Of a DNA stretch of 46,530 nucleotides, positions 16,679-24,913 are shown piece after piece (position 1 is the stretch's first letter; every line of letters begins with the position of its first letter). The notes under the pieces were generated by a model, which saw only the letters and a program-made list of their open reading frames with translations, did not search any database and was not told where the DNA came from. Source of the stretch: a virus; the IMG/VR virus record IMGVR_UViG_3300008107_000371, positions 1-46,530 of that record; one strand, given 5' to 3'. The translations under genes and the position numbers were made by a program.

Positions 16679-18115
16679 TTAAACTGAAGTTATAATCGCC
16701 CGAAATTTAATTGTGGAAGAAACAAAGCCAGCATAGCTATTGTTTTGATATTGAATTTGTCCGGCGTTAGTAATTGAGAACACATGTCCTGAATCATCAC
16801 CATTAGATGTAACTGATATATCCCAATCAGCACCACGCTGCACTCCTCTTATAGTGAATACTTCAAATAAATCCGTAGTTGCATCAACTGCAACACTTAC
16901 AAGTGACTCAAAACTTCTTACAACACCGTTTGCAAAAGCAAAACCTGTAACATTGGCAGCAGCAGCTTGATTATTCGCGGCAGAAAATGAAGTAAGACCA
17001 ATATCACCCGCAGTTGAATTTGAAGAGATTGTAATTGAACCCGCACCATTAGTTACAGTGATTCCTGTACCTTGAGTGATCGCAGCTAAACTATATCCTG
17101 TACCGTTACCAATTAGAAGCTGTCCATTGCTCGCAGATGCTCCGCTCACGCCAGTGCCACCACGAGAAACATTTAAGAGAGCTTCAGAGGACATTACACC
17201 AGAACCGTCATTGATTACAACATGGTTAGCTGTTCCAGAAGCTAATTTAGTTCTAGCAATAGCAGCAGCTACTGCAATATCGGCGTTGACAATACTTGTT
17301 GCTAAGTTTAACTTAGAATACGCAATTGCTGCCGAATTTGAAATCTGTGCATTTGTAATACCAAGATCAGCAACTTTAACGCCAGTACCAGACTGAGAAA
17401 GAGTTGTGCCGTCAATTTGTAAAGAAAACTGATTACCAGCAAGAGTGATACCTGTTCCAGAAGCTGTATAAAGAACATTTGAAAATTGAGCAAAAGCGAT
17501 TGCTGTAGACCCTAGAGTGCCTCCGGCGTCCGATGTACAAACAAATCCTCTATCTCCGTTAACAGTACCTTCAGAGACAAATACCGCAGCAGAAACAACT
17601 TCTGCCCAAGTATCCATATCTGTAGCACGAGTCCATGGTCCAGCAGAAACAATGTATATACCATTCTGAGAAGCAGTTGATTGATCCTTAACTAAAACTC
17701 GGTCTAACGCAACTAGAGATCTGCCATCAACAGTTTGAGTGCCTGATAATGTTAAATTGGCAGTTGAAGCGGCCCTTACATATTGTTTCCAGGATAATCC
17801 TTGAGCAACAGCATCAACATAGTTTTTAGTGGCAGCATCTTGGGCAGTAGTTGGATCAGCAAGACCTGTAATCTTGTTAGTACCACCCATTGCAATCGCG
17901 CCGGACATTGTTCCGCCAGATAAATTTAACTTAGCATTAAGCTGAGTTTGAACTGATGAAGTTGTACCAGAAAGAAATGCTAATTCCGAATCAGTTACAG
18001 TGCTCTGTACTAGTTGATTTGATGCGTTAATTACTAATGCGCGACTTGCTGTTACCGATGGTAACGTTAACGTACTATCAATCTGTGCTGTGCCTCTTAC
18101 TCTAAAAACACCCAT
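16679..18115 (-). CDS. tail fibre protein
   Basis: A 478-residue protein built of fibre modules. An N-terminal beta repeat region (TLPSVTASRALVINASNQLV ... LAFLSGTTSSVQTQLNAKL) is followed by the T-K-N-Y-V-D-A-V linker. Then comes a domain with VLVKDQSTASQNGIYIV and TRATDMDTWAEVV that also occurs in the 416-residue gene at 22149-23399. Next is a Ser/Gly/Ala-rich shaft (AIAYSKLNLATSIVNADIA, VSRGGTGVSGASA), and a C-terminal tip domain (GHVFSITNAGQIQYQN) is shared with the 170-residue protein at 23433. It binds host surface structures by analogy with known fibres. Receptor unknown. Confidence 0.75.
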   Translation of the reverse strand: MGVFRVRGTAQIDSTLTLPSVTASRALVINASNQLVQSTVTDSELAFLSGTTSSVQTQLNAKLNLSGGTMSGAIAMGGTNKITGLADPTTAQDAATKNYVDAVAQGLSWKQYVRAASTANLTLSGTQTVDGRSLVALDRVLVKDQSTASQNGIYIVSAGPWTRATDMDTWAEVVSAAVFVSEGTVNGDRGFVCTSDAGGTLGSTAIAFAQFSNVLYTASGTGITLAGNQFSLQIDGTTLSQSGTGVKVADLGITNAQISNSAAIAYSKLNLATSIVNADIAVAAAIARTKLASGTANHVVINDGSGVMSSEALLNVSRGGTGVSGASASNGQLLIGNGTGYSLAAITQGTGITVTNGAGSITISSNSTAGDIGLTSFSAANNQAAAANVTGFAFANGVVRSFESLVSVAVDATTDLFEVFTIRGVQRGADWDISVTSNGDDSGHVFSITNAGQIQYQNNSYAGFVSSTIKFRAIITSV

Positions 18116-18128
18116 AAAATATACCTCT

Positions 18129-18461
18129 TTAAATTACTAACAATAATCCAGCAAATCTTAAATCAGGACTACTTGGTACTTGTATACTTACATCTCCTGA
18201 TACATTTATAATAATACTTTGAACATTAACTAACTCATAATTTCCAGCGATTAATTCATAAATCTGCACATTAGGATTTGTTCCTCTTGTATGTACAGCT
18301 TGAGTTATGGTGATACTATAATTACCGTCAGATGGTGAACCCCATGATGTTGTAGCATTAAAGACACTCGTGTATCTTTCAGCAGGACCACCGCCTCCTC
18401 CGCCTCCACCTGATCCGGTAAAATCAAGCTCTCCAGTAAAAGGATTAAAAGTTAAACCCAT
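18129..18461 (-). CDS. small tail protein with Gly-rich hinge
   Basis: A 110-residue protein. The N-terminus GLTFNPFTGELDFTG is a motif I have seen at the start of short fibre-associated phage proteins. It is followed by a run of eight to nine glycines acting as a hinge and then a beta domain of about 80 residues. It has no signal or membrane segment. It is separated by 13 bases from the fibre gene and by two bases from the 85-residue gene upstream. Likely a small fibre or collar component; the exact role is unknown. Confidence 0.55.
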   Translation of the reverse strand: MGLTFNPFTGELDFTGSGGGGGGGGPAERYTSVFNATTSWGSPSDGNYSITITQAVHTRGTNPNVQIYELIAGNYELVNVQSIIINVSGDVSIQVPSSPDLRFAGLLLVI

Positions 18462-18463
18462 TT

Positions 18464-18721
18464 TTATGCAATTCTTTCTGCGGAATTAACTTCTTCTTTA
18501 GAACTAGTTGCGTATGTAACTCGAATTGTCATAAGTAGATTTGATCCATCAAAATAACTATAATCATCAGTTGTAGAATTAACCACAGCTCTTTCAATCT
18601 TATGTCCAATTTTACCTTGCACAAATCCTGAAGTTGTCTTACTAGCAAGTTCTGGATTAAATTCTAATTTTTGTATTTGCTCATAATCAAGTTTACTTGG
18701 AGCTTTAGTTGTATTACTCAT
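18464..18721 (-). CDS. small hypothetical protein in the fibre operon
   Basis: An 85-residue protein, beta-rich in the second half (DDYSYFDGSNLLMTIRVTYA). Its ATG overlaps the stop of the 53-residue basic protein (ATGA), indicating translational coupling, and its end is two bases from the next gene. No family recognised. The location among fibre genes suggests a virion or assembly accessory. Confidence 0.5.
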   Translation of the reverse strand: MSNTTKAPSKLDYEQIQKLEFNPELASKTTSGFVQGKIGHKIERAVVNSTTDDYSYFDGSNLLMTIRVTYATSSKEEVNSAERIA

Positions 18722-18879
18722 TTAGATTTAATTCTTTCTTTAAGTTTACTAAATCTTTTCTTACCCACATTACCTTTAGTCATCTCAGCAGCTTCTTTTT
18801 TAGAGAGACCAGGAGCTTTAATAGATCCTGATTCAACTGCTTTCATGAATTTAAATTGCTGTTTACTGCGAACTGGCAT
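18718..18879 (-). CDS. very small basic protein (DUF3008-like)
   Basis: A 53-codon gene in the gap between the long fibre gene and the 85-residue gene. The start is ATG at 18879 and the stop is TGA at 18718-18720, overlapping the next ATG. The protein begins MPVRSKQQFKFMKAVESG and continues with an LSKKEAAEMTKG-type segment and a Lys/Arg-rich end. This pattern (S-K-x-Q-x-x-F-M ... S-x-K-E-A) resembles the short DUF3008-type proteins found in phages and bacteria, function unknown. It fills the gap with correct spacing on both sides, which supports it being real. Confidence 0.6.
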   Translation of the reverse strand: MPVRSKQQFKFMKAVESGSIKAPGLSKKEAAEMTKGNVGKKRFSKLKERIKSK

Positions 18880-18880
18880 A

Positions 18881-21800
18881 TTAGATTCCTATCTTTTGCA
18901 CTGCTATATACTGCGTTCCAGAACCAACTCCAGTAGCTGCTATTGTTGAAGATGTTAAGCTTCTTACATCAATATAATCACCGGCATTTAATTCAACAAT
19001 TGGAGCACCAATACAAACAATACCGTTACCACTAGTTCCAATATAAGCATCAACAGAACCATTTTTATATAAAGACCATTCAACAACAGAAGCCGAACCG
19101 GCATATAAACAAGTATTTATTCTATATAAACCTCGAACGGGTGCTGTAAAACGCCAAGAACCTCCGGTAGTAACTGCATTGTGAGTGTCAAATACTTTTG
19201 TTGCGCCATTTACAGGCGTAGAAGTAGAAGAGGTAGCTCCTACTAGTACAGTATATCTTGCAGCAACAGTTTCAGTCGATGTAATTGAAGCAGGGTTTGC
19301 AACTCTATCAACAGCTATTCTACACTGATAATTTCCGGCTGAGTAAATTACATCAGCACTTGTTGTTGATCTAAAAGTAATTAAATCTCCAGCAACAAAT
19401 TGATTAGTTGCAGTTCCGCCTTGGACATATAGTGCTTGACCTGATGCGAGCATCTGCAATCGAGTCCCATTTTTAAAAATAGCAAGATAATTGTCTGTGT
19501 TACAAAACCATTCAGAAACTTTAAATGTATAAGTGCCACTTATTGGTATTCTATAAGTTCCTGTTGCTGGTGTATAAGCTGCGTGAGAATCAAAACTGAC
19601 TGATGGAAAAAGAATATTTACGCCAGAAGTTTGGGCTAAATTAGCAGTATTCGAACCAAAAACAGCAGATACAATCCTTTGGTCATTAACATCACTCGAT
19701 TGAACTTGTGCAGACCAGCCTTGGATTGGAATAAATAACTTAGCTCCAAAACCTAAAGTTGCAATACTTAATGCAAAACTAGAACTCTTCCAAATATCAT
19801 AAGTTGAATAACTAATTTCAGCTACAAATCTGATCTGAGTCGAACTGTAGGCGTAACCAACAAATCCCCCTCTTGCTGTACCGTCACCTATAGTTCCATA
19901 TCCTAGGAATGAAGGATGTCCTTGTGCTGGCGCTCCACCAGTTGAAACGCTTCCGAAAGAACCATTAAAAGATGGTTTAATATTAGTATCAATACTAAGT
20001 CCTGCTGGAAGAGATATTAAATATTCTCCAGATCCAGCACTACCTCCAGTAGTTTGATGATACTGCAAATCAACTTCAATTCCATTTCCAACTCTTCTCC
20101 ATAGAAGAGCATCTCTTGATATAGTACCCTTTGTTGGAGCAGTTGTTGTTGCACCGATAGTAATTGGTCCAGCATTTTGCCAATCAGTAATTGGAGTTCC
20201 ATAGCTAAGAGTAGTAGGGCTTACAACTACATTATCAATTTTAAGGCTATATGCATTCGCTGAAGTGGTAGAACAATGAAAGATCAATCTATAAGAATTT
20301 GAATCCGCACTTGATTGAAAGTTCGAAACAAACTTATCAGCAACAACAGTAGAACCACCAAAGATTTTGTAAGTAGTTGGCTGAATCAAACGAGCGTTAG
20401 TTACATCATATACCCATACAGTCACGTCTGAGTCAGTAGTTTGTCCACCAGCTACGAATGTTCCACTGTTTACAATTGAATCAAACTGAATTTGAAGCAC
20501 TTTAGACTTAGATGAGTTATCAATTGTGAAATCGTATGAAGCTCCTTGTCCCTGACGATTAGCAGCGTCCTTAGCAAAAATAAAAGATGCAGCTCCTCTT
20601 AAAGGATTAGAAGTATTTCTAGTAAATGTTACGTTTGGCGAACCGCCAGCACCGTCTACAGGAGCAGCGCCTGCAGCGTCAGCATACGTAGCCCAACCCA
20701 CAACACCAGTTAAAGCATCACCGTTTGTGATTGAATTAAAAGTATCAACGAAGTTATTGATTGTAGTAACAGTCGTAACGTCAGAAACTCTTTCTACAGA
20801 TATTTGACCATTAAAAGTAGAAGAAGTAGCAGAAACATCAGGTCTAACATCAATAAAATCGCCCGAATTTAACGATACAGAATAGCTTCCAATTGAGGCA
20901 GCAGTGGAATTGAAAGAGGTTTGAACAAAACCATCAAGAACACTGTTTTTATAAACACTATTGTTAGTTGTAGTGCCGCCAGAATAAACATGAAAACCGA
21001 CTTTATAAATTCCCGAAATAGGAGCTGTGAATCTCCAACCTGAGCCAGTTGTAACAGCAGAATTAGTGTCATAAATTCTAGTTGCTGCATTCCATGGAGT
21101 AGTAGTTGAAGCAGAAACTCCAGTTGCAATTGTATACTTTGCCGCAACAGTTGGTTGAGTGACAAGGTTTGCACCGATTGCAGGTGAAGTTGTCCAGCCA
21201 GCGATTGGAATATTAGCGAAAAACGAAGTAATAGTTCCGTTAGCAGAAGTTTGATTTCCGTTAAGTTTAGTTAATGCTGCTGCAGCGTTATAACCACCGA
21301 ATGTTACATATCCAACGGAGGGTTCAATTAAAGTTTGGGCATAGGCAACAGAAGAAACGTTATATAAAACTAATCCACCACCTGCAGTTTGAATATTTGG
21401 TATTACTGATGTATCCGCACTAACGAGTCCTGAAGGTAATCCAAGTCTTGCTTCTACTGCTGTAACAGTACCTGCAGTAAATCTTCCTCTAATTTCGGCA
21501 GAATTTCCAACTCTTCTCCAAACAGCTTCAACTGCTGTAATAGTACCAAAACCTTGAGTTGTTGGAGTGTATCTTTGCCAATCTGTAATAATCGCATCAG
21601 TACTTAAAACTAAATTAGATCGTTCAACAGCAACATTATCAATCTCTAAAGCATAAGCCGCAGCAGACGTTGTAGCACAATGAAAGATAAGTCTATAAGA
21701 AGATCCAGATGTCGCGTTAAAATTACTGATAAATCTAAAAGAATTCGTTGTAGAGCTTGCGAGTAATCTATAACTAGAAGGTTGAATTAAAACGCCATTT

Positions 21801-21898
21801 GTAACGTCATAGATCCAAACAGTAATATCGCTGTCGGTAGTACTACCTCCAGCTGCAAATGTTCCAGAAGCTACAATATAATCAAAGCTAATCTGCAT
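18881..21898 (-). CDS. receptor-binding/fibre tip protein with duplicated domains, 5' part displaced by a frame change
   Basis: 1005 residues from the first usable ATG. However, the same frame is open up to 22174, and those upstream 92 codons encode the first half of domain A. The protein has two copies of a jelly-roll-like domain A (copy 2 near 20200-20760, marked by GWATYADAA and DAANRQGQGASYDFTID). It also has three C1q/TNF-like trimer-tip segments (each with W-R-F-T-A-P-[IV]-x-G-[IL]-Y or a related P-I-S-G-T-Y motif). Domain A copy 1 is cut by the ATG choice. The most likely product is a fusion with the 416-residue fibre gene by a +1 shift, or the gene is broken. Role: host recognition. 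Confidence 0.7.
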   Translation of the reverse strand: MQISFDYIVASGTFAAGGSTTDSDITVWIYDVTNGVLIQPSSYRLLASSTTNSFRFISNFNATSGSSYRLIFHCATTSAAAYALEIDNVAVERSNLVLSTDAIITDWQRYTPTTQGFGTITAVEAVWRRVGNSAEIRGRFTAGTVTAVEARLGLPSGLVSADTSVIPNIQTAGGGLVLYNVSSVAYAQTLIEPSVGYVTFGGYNAAAALTKLNGNQTSANGTITSFFANIPIAGWTTSPAIGANLVTQPTVAAKYTIATGVSASTTTPWNAATRIYDTNSAVTTGSGWRFTAPISGIYKVGFHVYSGGTTTNNSVYKNSVLDGFVQTSFNSTAASIGSYSVSLNSGDFIDVRPDVSATSSTFNGQISVERVSDVTTVTTINNFVDTFNSITNGDALTGVVGWATYADAAGAAPVDGAGGSPNVTFTRNTSNPLRGAASFIFAKDAANRQGQGASYDFTIDNSSKSKVLQIQFDSIVNSGTFVAGGQTTDSDVTVWVYDVTNARLIQPTTYKIFGGSTVVADKFVSNFQSSADSNSYRLIFHCSTTSANAYSLKIDNVVVSPTTLSYGTPITDWQNAGPITIGATTTAPTKGTISRDALLWRRVGNGIEVDLQYHQTTGGSAGSGEYLISLPAGLSIDTNIKPSFNGSFGSVSTGGAPAQGHPSFLGYGTIGDGTARGGFVGYAYSSTQIRFVAEISYSTYDIWKSSSFALSIATLGFGAKLFIPIQGWSAQVQSSDVNDQRIVSAVFGSNTANLAQTSGVNILFPSVSFDSHAAYTPATGTYRIPISGTYTFKVSEWFCNTDNYLAIFKNGTRLQMLASGQALYVQGGTATNQFVAGDLITFRSTTSADVIYSAGNYQCRIAVDRVANPASITSTETVAARYTVLVGATSSTSTPVNGATKVFDTHNAVTTGGSWRFTAPVRGLYRINTCLYAGSASVVEWSLYKNGSVDAYIGTSGNGIVCIGAPIVELNAGDYIDVRSLTSSTIAATGVGSGTQYIAVQKIGI

Positions 21899-22174
21899 GA
21901 ATTTAGATTTAGATGCTTCATCAATTGAAAACTGATAGCTTACACCTTGACCTTGACGATTAACCGCATCTTTAGTAATTAAAAAACTATTTTGACCAGA
22001 TAGAGGAGTAACAGCAGTTGTAGTGATTGTGACAGCAGGAGATCCACCAGTTCCATCAACAGGAGTTGCTTGAGCCGCATCAGCATAAGCTGCCCATCCA
22101 GTGGTTCCAGATTCTGCATAACCATTCAGGATAAAGTTGTCTTCATCTTTAGTTGCTTGAATTCTCCACTGATG
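21899..22174 (-). other. in-frame coding extension of the long fibre gene without a usual start codon
   Basis: From 22174 down to 21899 the frame of the long fibre protein is open. Translated, it gives DEDNFILNGYAESGTTGWAA, then ADAAQATPVDGTGGSP, then KDAVNRQGQGVSYQFSIDEA, matching domain A copy 2 further down. No ATG, GTG or TTG occurs in this stretch. The upstream fibre gene stops at 22149 in the frame one base away, leaving a 26-base overlap (22149-22174) in which a +1 shift could join the two. Confidence 0.8.
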
Positions 22175-23399
22175 TTACAAAAGCTTCATTCCATCTAGAA
22201 GCACTAGCTCCAAGGTCTCTTGTATTATCACCACTTGGAAGTAAATCTTGATTGATTGCAGTTGGTGAAGTTAAGTTAGACAAATCTCGTAATGCTGCGT
22301 TTGATGCACCAGAAAAAGCTGTCCAGTTAATATTATCAGTGTTAAGAGTCAGGACGCCGTTTCCTGTAACAACAAAACCTTTACCGATATTAGCTGTACC
22401 TTGAGTTGTAAACGTATAGTTACCAGCAGAAACTTCAGCAACTGGAGTTCCGTCCATGTCAGCAGCGCGTGTATATTGAGCCACAGCAGTATATGTGTAA
22501 ATACCATTTTGTTTAGCGTCAGTTTGATCTTTAACTAAGATGCGCATTCCAACAGTTAACGCAACTCCATCAAGAGTAGTTGGTGCAGAAGTAAATCGTC
22601 CATTACTAGGAGTGGTCGCATAAGTCGCACCGAGATCGGCAGTTGTTGCAACATTCACAGATTCTTTAGGGTCAAGACCTGCAGCAACGCTATCAACGTA
22701 TTGTTTTGTGGCAGCACCAAGAGCAACAGAAGGATCGGCATTCAGGATAAGGTTTCCTGTCATAGTGTCGCCAGCTTTAGCTACTTTAGAATCAATTTGA
22801 GTTTGAATTGCAGAAGTTACACCATTAACAAAAGCTAGTTCCGAATTTGTAGTTACTGAATGAGTTGGTAATCCGTTAGCATCTGAAATTAATGCACGAT
22901 TTGCAGTAATTGCAGCACTCTCAACAATTTGACCACCAGAAGATACGATATTGCGGTTATTATTTAAAGCTGTAGAAGAATTAGTTCCACCTTTAGCAAC
23001 AGGAAGTACAGTGATTGTTGGTTCTTTAGCGTTTAACTGATCTTGAACATTTGAAGTGACTGAGTTAATATATTGGAATTCAGTACTTGAAACTGATCCA
23101 TCGGCAATCTTAGTAGCGTCAATCGCAGCAGCGGCTTTGATATCAGCGTTTTCAATATTTGTAATTGTATTGCTATCAGCATCAATCGTTTTATTAGTAA
23201 TAGCGGCAGTATTATTAGTTCCTAGTAGAGTCGTAGTTGCATCAGGTAGTGTGAGTGTTCGATTCACGGTTTGACTAGACTGGATTGTTGTTGTAGTACT
23301 AGCTGTACCATTAGGAACTATGGTGATTTGATCAGGGGTTATAGTACCCTCACGTTTTATGACCAAACCTTTTAAAATTTTAAAAAATCCAAAAGCCAT
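22149..23399 (-). CDS. tail fibre protein, probably the N-terminal part of the long fibre
   Basis: A 416-residue protein. The N-terminal segment (MAFGFFKILKGLVIKREGTI) is followed by repeated fibre shaft modules (ANRALISDANGL, ELAFVNGVTSAIQTQID). Then comes the T-K-Q-Y-V-D-S-V linker and the domain with ILVKDQTDAKQNGIYTY and TRAADMDGTPVAEVSAG shared with the 478-residue fibre. The end (LGASASRWNEAFVTSVENSSN) is a connector that normally runs into a further tip domain. GGAGAAGAT precedes the start. It stops where the next domain's coding begins in the +1 frame, so it is probably the 5' part of a longer fibre. Confidence 0.75.
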   Translation of the reverse strand: MAFGFFKILKGLVIKREGTITPDQITIVPNGTASTTTTIQSSQTVNRTLTLPDATTTLLGTNNTAAITNKTIDADSNTITNIENADIKAAAAIDATKIADGSVSSTEFQYINSVTSNVQDQLNAKEPTITVLPVAKGGTNSSTALNNNRNIVSSGGQIVESAAITANRALISDANGLPTHSVTTNSELAFVNGVTSAIQTQIDSKVAKAGDTMTGNLILNADPSVALGAATKQYVDSVAAGLDPKESVNVATTADLGATYATTPSNGRFTSAPTTLDGVALTVGMRILVKDQTDAKQNGIYTYTAVAQYTRAADMDGTPVAEVSAGNYTFTTQGTANIGKGFVVTGNGVLTLNTDNINWTAFSGASNAALRDLSNLTSPTAINQDLLPSGDNTRDLGASASRWNEAFVTSVENSSN

Positions 23400-23432
23400 T
23401 TTCTATCTTCTCCATTGGAAACTGTAATAATA

Positions 23433-23924
23433 TTAAGGACTTAAACTTCGTGCAGCAAAATTAAGCACACCAGAATATCCGCCGCCGCCATTATCTATCT
23501 GATTACTTACATACTGTACTTGTCCTAGATCCGTAATTGTAAATACAACACCAGAGTTACCATTAGTTCTTTGTGACAAGAGCCATTTAGAACCAGGAGC
23601 TGCTGAGTTATCGTAATTTAAAAAAATGGTACCATCCTCAGTGTTTCCACTTGGATTATCAGTTGATATACGGTATATTGAATAAGTAACGTTTGTTGCG
23701 CGTACTAATGTTGGATCAAAGTTCATACCATTTACGTCTACCGGAACAGCGACGTTATCGTTAATTGTAGCAGTGGTAGAAAGTATATCGCCAGGAGCAA
23801 CTAAGGTGTTTAGAGTGTCAACAATGGCAACAATAAGTCCTGTAGCGTCTTCAGACCAGTTTGGATCTTCCCCGTTCTCAGGATAATTATATGTAACTCC
23901 GTTGAGGGTTAAGGGTATAGCCAT
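23433..23924 (-). CDS. small fibre-associated protein, first gene of the leftward tail operon
   Basis: The longest frame begins at a TTG at 23945, but that codon lies upstream of a strong AAGGAGA at about 23934-23940. The ATG at 23924 nine bases after it is the likely start (163 residues). The N-terminus (MAIPLTLNGVTYNYPENGEDPNW) is an anchor seen on short phage fibre proteins. The C-terminus (GVVFTITDLGQVQYVSNQ) is the same tip fold as in the 478-residue fibre. It is the first leftward gene after the divergent control region with the inverted repeat. Role: part of the host-recognition apparatus, inferred. Confidence 0.65.
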   Translation of the reverse strand: MAIPLTLNGVTYNYPENGEDPNWSEDATGLIVAIVDTLNTLVAPGDILSTTATINDNVAVPVDVNGMNFDPTLVRATNVTYSIYRISTDNPSGNTEDGTIFLNYDNSAAPGSKWLLSQRTNGNSGVVFTITDLGQVQYVSNQIDNGGGGYSGVLNFAARSLSP

Positions 23925-23948
23925 TAAGAAATTCTCCTTGATCAATAG

Positions 23949-23969
23949 AACTTGTTAAAATAACAAGTT
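23949..23969. promoter_or_regulatory. 9-bp inverted repeat between divergent genes
   Basis: AACTTGTTA-AAA-TAACAAGTT: two perfect 9-base arms with a 3-base loop, in the 50-base gap between the leftward fibre operon (start 23924) and the rightward endolysin island (start 23975). Each arm is a copy of the element found at other gene boundaries. It is well placed to be an operator controlling both directions. A transcript hairpin is less likely because no T-run follows on either strand. Confidence 0.55.
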
Positions 23970-23974
23970 TAAAT

Positions 23975-24169
23975 ATGATGGATGACCCAAAAGAAAAAGC
24001 CAAATTACTCAATCAAATTAAAGTACTTAAAATGAAACTACGTAAGGCTAACATCGAGAAAGATCAAGCCTTTGTCAGTGGATTTGAGGAAGGGTTTGAC
24101 CACGGAATGCTACATCAACTATATGCTGAAGAACTTGAGAAGTTCAAGCATGATGGGGAGGGGCATTGA
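23975..24169 (+). CDS. small charged helical protein upstream of the endolysin
   Basis: A 64-residue Lys/Glu-rich helical protein (KEKAKLLNQIKVLKMKLRKA, then FVSGFEEGFDHGM). It starts at ATG 23975 (or the adjacent ATG at 23978), five bases after one arm of the inverted repeat and without a purine-rich ribosome binding site. Its stop overlaps the TTG start of the peptidase gene (TTGA), so the two are coupled. No family recognised. It has no signal peptide or membrane segment, so it is not an obvious holin. Confidence 0.55.
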   Translation: MMDDPKEKAKLLNQIKVLKMKLRKANIEKDQAFVSGFEEGFDHGMLHQLYAEELEKFKHDGEGH

Positions 24170-24609
24170 TAACACTTGATATGTGGATTACATCCAGCGG
24201 TAGATATCCTGATAGAGCTAAGAGTCCTGAGTTAACCGACGAGGTTAAGAAAAACGCACAGGACTTAATAGATCGGGTTAATGCACTATTAACTGAAATT
24301 GGTTGGACCGAGAAGATTGATATAAGCTCGGGGTTTAGACCATCCGGTGTAAATGCCAAAATAGCTAATGCCGCAAAAAAATCGGCCCATATGAGTGGCC
24401 GCGCTTTAGATGTGTTTCAACCTAAAGATAATAATAAGCTAGGTAAGTTGATTAGAGAAAAGCAGAACAATGAAGGTGTTAAAGGAATTTTAGGTCGTCA
24501 CGGACTTATGATGGAATCTTTAGAGGCCACAGTTGGAAAATTCTCGAATTGGACACATCTTGACACTGTAAAACGATCTGAACGACCAAGTATGGAGTTT
24601 AAACCTTAA
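24166..24609 (+). CDS. D-Ala-D-Ala carboxypeptidase-like endolysin (peptidase M15)
   Basis: 147 residues from a TTG that overlaps the preceding stop, with GGGGAGGGG just upstream. The ATG at 24181 is too far from that site. Zinc-peptidase M15 signature: ISSGFRP (about 53-59), S-A-H-M-S-G-R-A-L-D with His75 and Asp82 as zinc ligands, and W-T-H-L-D with His131. These enzymes cut the peptide part of peptidoglycan. The short length and lack of a signal peptide or wall-binding domain fit a cytoplasmic endolysin that needs a holin. It sits in a small rightward island, away from the holin-like gene at 2.6 kb. Confidence 0.85.
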   Translation: MITLDMWITSSGRYPDRAKSPELTDEVKKNAQDLIDRVNALLTEIGWTEKIDISSGFRPSGVNAKIANAAKKSAHMSGRALDVFQPKDNNKLGKLIREKQNNEGVKGILGRHGLMMESLEATVGKFSNWTHLDTVKRSERPSMEFKP

Positions 24610-24612
24610 CAT

Positions 24613-24912
24613 ATGGCTAGATTTAAATTAATTAAAGAAAATATGGGATGTAATGATCCAAGACCATCACCTCGCCCCGGAAAAAAGAAAGTTGTTAAAG
24701 CTTGTGAAGGTGATCAACAAAAGATTGTGCATTACGGCGCTGATGGATATGGCCACAATTATTCAAAAGAAGCTAGAAAATCGTTCCGAGCCCGTCATAA
24801 CTGCGATGAACCAGGAAGTAAGCTCGGTGCTAGGTATTGGGCTTGTAAAGACCTTTGGGCTGGACCTAAAGGTGAAAAACGAGCCCCAAAAAAAGGTGGA
24901 CCTAGAAAATAA
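24613..24912 (+). CDS. small basic Cys-containing phage protein
   Basis: 99 residues, rich in Lys, Arg, Gly and Cys. Segments such as RPGKKKVVKACEGDQQK, HYGADGYGHNYS and KSFRARHNCDEPGSKLGARY, followed by W-A-C-K-D-L-W, form a recognisable conserved pattern that I have seen in small proteins of T4-like and other aquatic phages, of unknown function. Cys spacing could bind zinc. It follows the endolysin after four bases. Two related-looking small basic genes lie just beyond the GIY-YIG gene, which has probably inserted into this group. Confidence 0.65.
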   Translation: MARFKLIKENMGCNDPRPSPRPGKKKVVKACEGDQQKIVHYGADGYGHNYSKEARKSFRARHNCDEPGSKLGARYWACKDLWAGPKGEKRAPKKGGPRK

Positions 24913-24913
24913 T

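Noticed and set aside
16216-17396. Rightward frames opposite the fibre genes
   Set aside because: They are antisense shadows of repetitive Thr/Ala/Gly codons and run against the operon.
20200-22170. Long direct repeat in the fibre gene as a mobile element
   Set aside because: The similarity is at protein level between duplicated domains, with no inverted ends or transposase gene.
24653-24913. Upstream extension of the third GIY-YIG gene
   Set aside because: It lies in another frame over the conserved basic-protein gene; nuclease homology starts only after 24914.
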